The notes under the pieces: model-generated | The model's input: only the letters and a program-made list of their open reading frames with translations | The model's database searches: none | What the model was told of the DNA's origin: nothing | Shown here: positions 5,466-5,585 of the stretch, one piece after another | How positions within the stretch are numbered: position 1 is the first letter of the stretch | Layout of the letters: each line of letters begins with the position of its first letter | NCBI GenBank assembly: GCA_031178565.1 | Contig: JAPSIU010000200.1 | Span: 1 to 5,585 of the forward strand | DNA length: 5,585 bases | From: Leucobacter sp. | GTDB taxonomy: Bacteria > Actinomycetota > Actinomycetes > Actinomycetales > Microbacteriaceae | Direction of reading: 5' to 3' | Made by a program: the position numbers and the translations under genes

Positions 5466-5585
5466 AAATTTGGGGCGCCACGCGCGAATTCACCGCCACA
5501 GCACGCTTCGTCGCGAAGCGATTTATTCACTTCCCACAAAAGCCGAGGCTAATAGTGGTGAGGTAAGCGCAATCTGCCACTCCCG
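5466..5585. other. A+T-richer non-coding upstream region
   Basis: No open frame with coding character is seen here. Bases 5521-5580 are 28/60 G+C, far below the genes in the window, as expected for a promoter region. A possible rightward promoter is TTCACT (5526-5531) with TAATAG (5550-5555), spacer 18; it would serve a divergent gene beyond the edge, but support is weak. Confidence 0.35.
5504..5520. repeat. perfect 7-bp inverted repeat upstream of fadA
   Basis: CGCTTCG (5504-5510) and CGAAGCG (5514-5520) flank TCG. On the plus strand it is followed by ATTTATT, giving a weak terminator look in that direction; on the minus strand no T-run follows. It could be a second regulator site for the operon or a transcription boundary. 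Which of these cannot be settled here. Confidence 0.5.

Noticed and set aside
5541..5550. AGCCGAGGCT as a small hairpin with AAAA next to it, a possible minus-strand terminator for a gene to the right.
   Set aside because: The loop would be two bases, leaving only a three-pair stem; too weak to call.

Overview
The window is high-GC DNA (hand counts of about 77% G+C in one 60-base line of the fadB-like gene) with GTG starts and protein sequences typical of Actinomycetota. The wording of the DXS, FadA and FadB proteins points to the Microbacteriaceae or a near relative; this is a judgement from memory, not a search.

Layout. Positions 1-1529 (+) hold the last ~508 codons of dxs, the first enzyme of the MEP isoprenoid pathway; its N-terminus lies off the left edge. 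Facing it at 1617-1913 (-) is a 98-residue stand-alone GIY-YIG nuclease gene with lower G+C than its neighbours. The short spacers on both sides of this gene (1530-1616 and 1914-2068) carry REP-like palindromic repeats with the core CCCTTCGACARGCTCAGGG, one copy on each side in opposite orientation. Beyond that lies a two-gene operon read leftwards: a FadA-type thiolase (4209-5411, -) followed 4 nt later by a FadB-type enoyl-CoA hydratase/3-hydroxyacyl-CoA dehydrogenase (2069-4204, -). The two proteins would form a fatty-acid beta-oxidation complex doing the last three steps of each cycle; no acyl-CoA ligase or acyl-CoA dehydrogenase is in view. The right end, 5412-5585, is the non-coding leader of this operon, with a good Shine-Dalgarno, a candidate -10 box, a three-half-site GTCTC/GAGAC operator on top of the promoter, and a further perfect hairpin in an A+T-rich patch.

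Most of the window is ordinary core metabolism. The points worth a second look are: (a) the nuclease gene bracketed by inverted REP-like repeats, which looks like a small nuclease/repeat unit; (b) the operator in front of the beta-oxidation operon; and (c) the dxs fragment's apparent loss of the metal-binding Asp of the thiamine-diphosphate motif (GLG in place of GDG), very close to the window edge. I see no clear evidence of a wholly new system.
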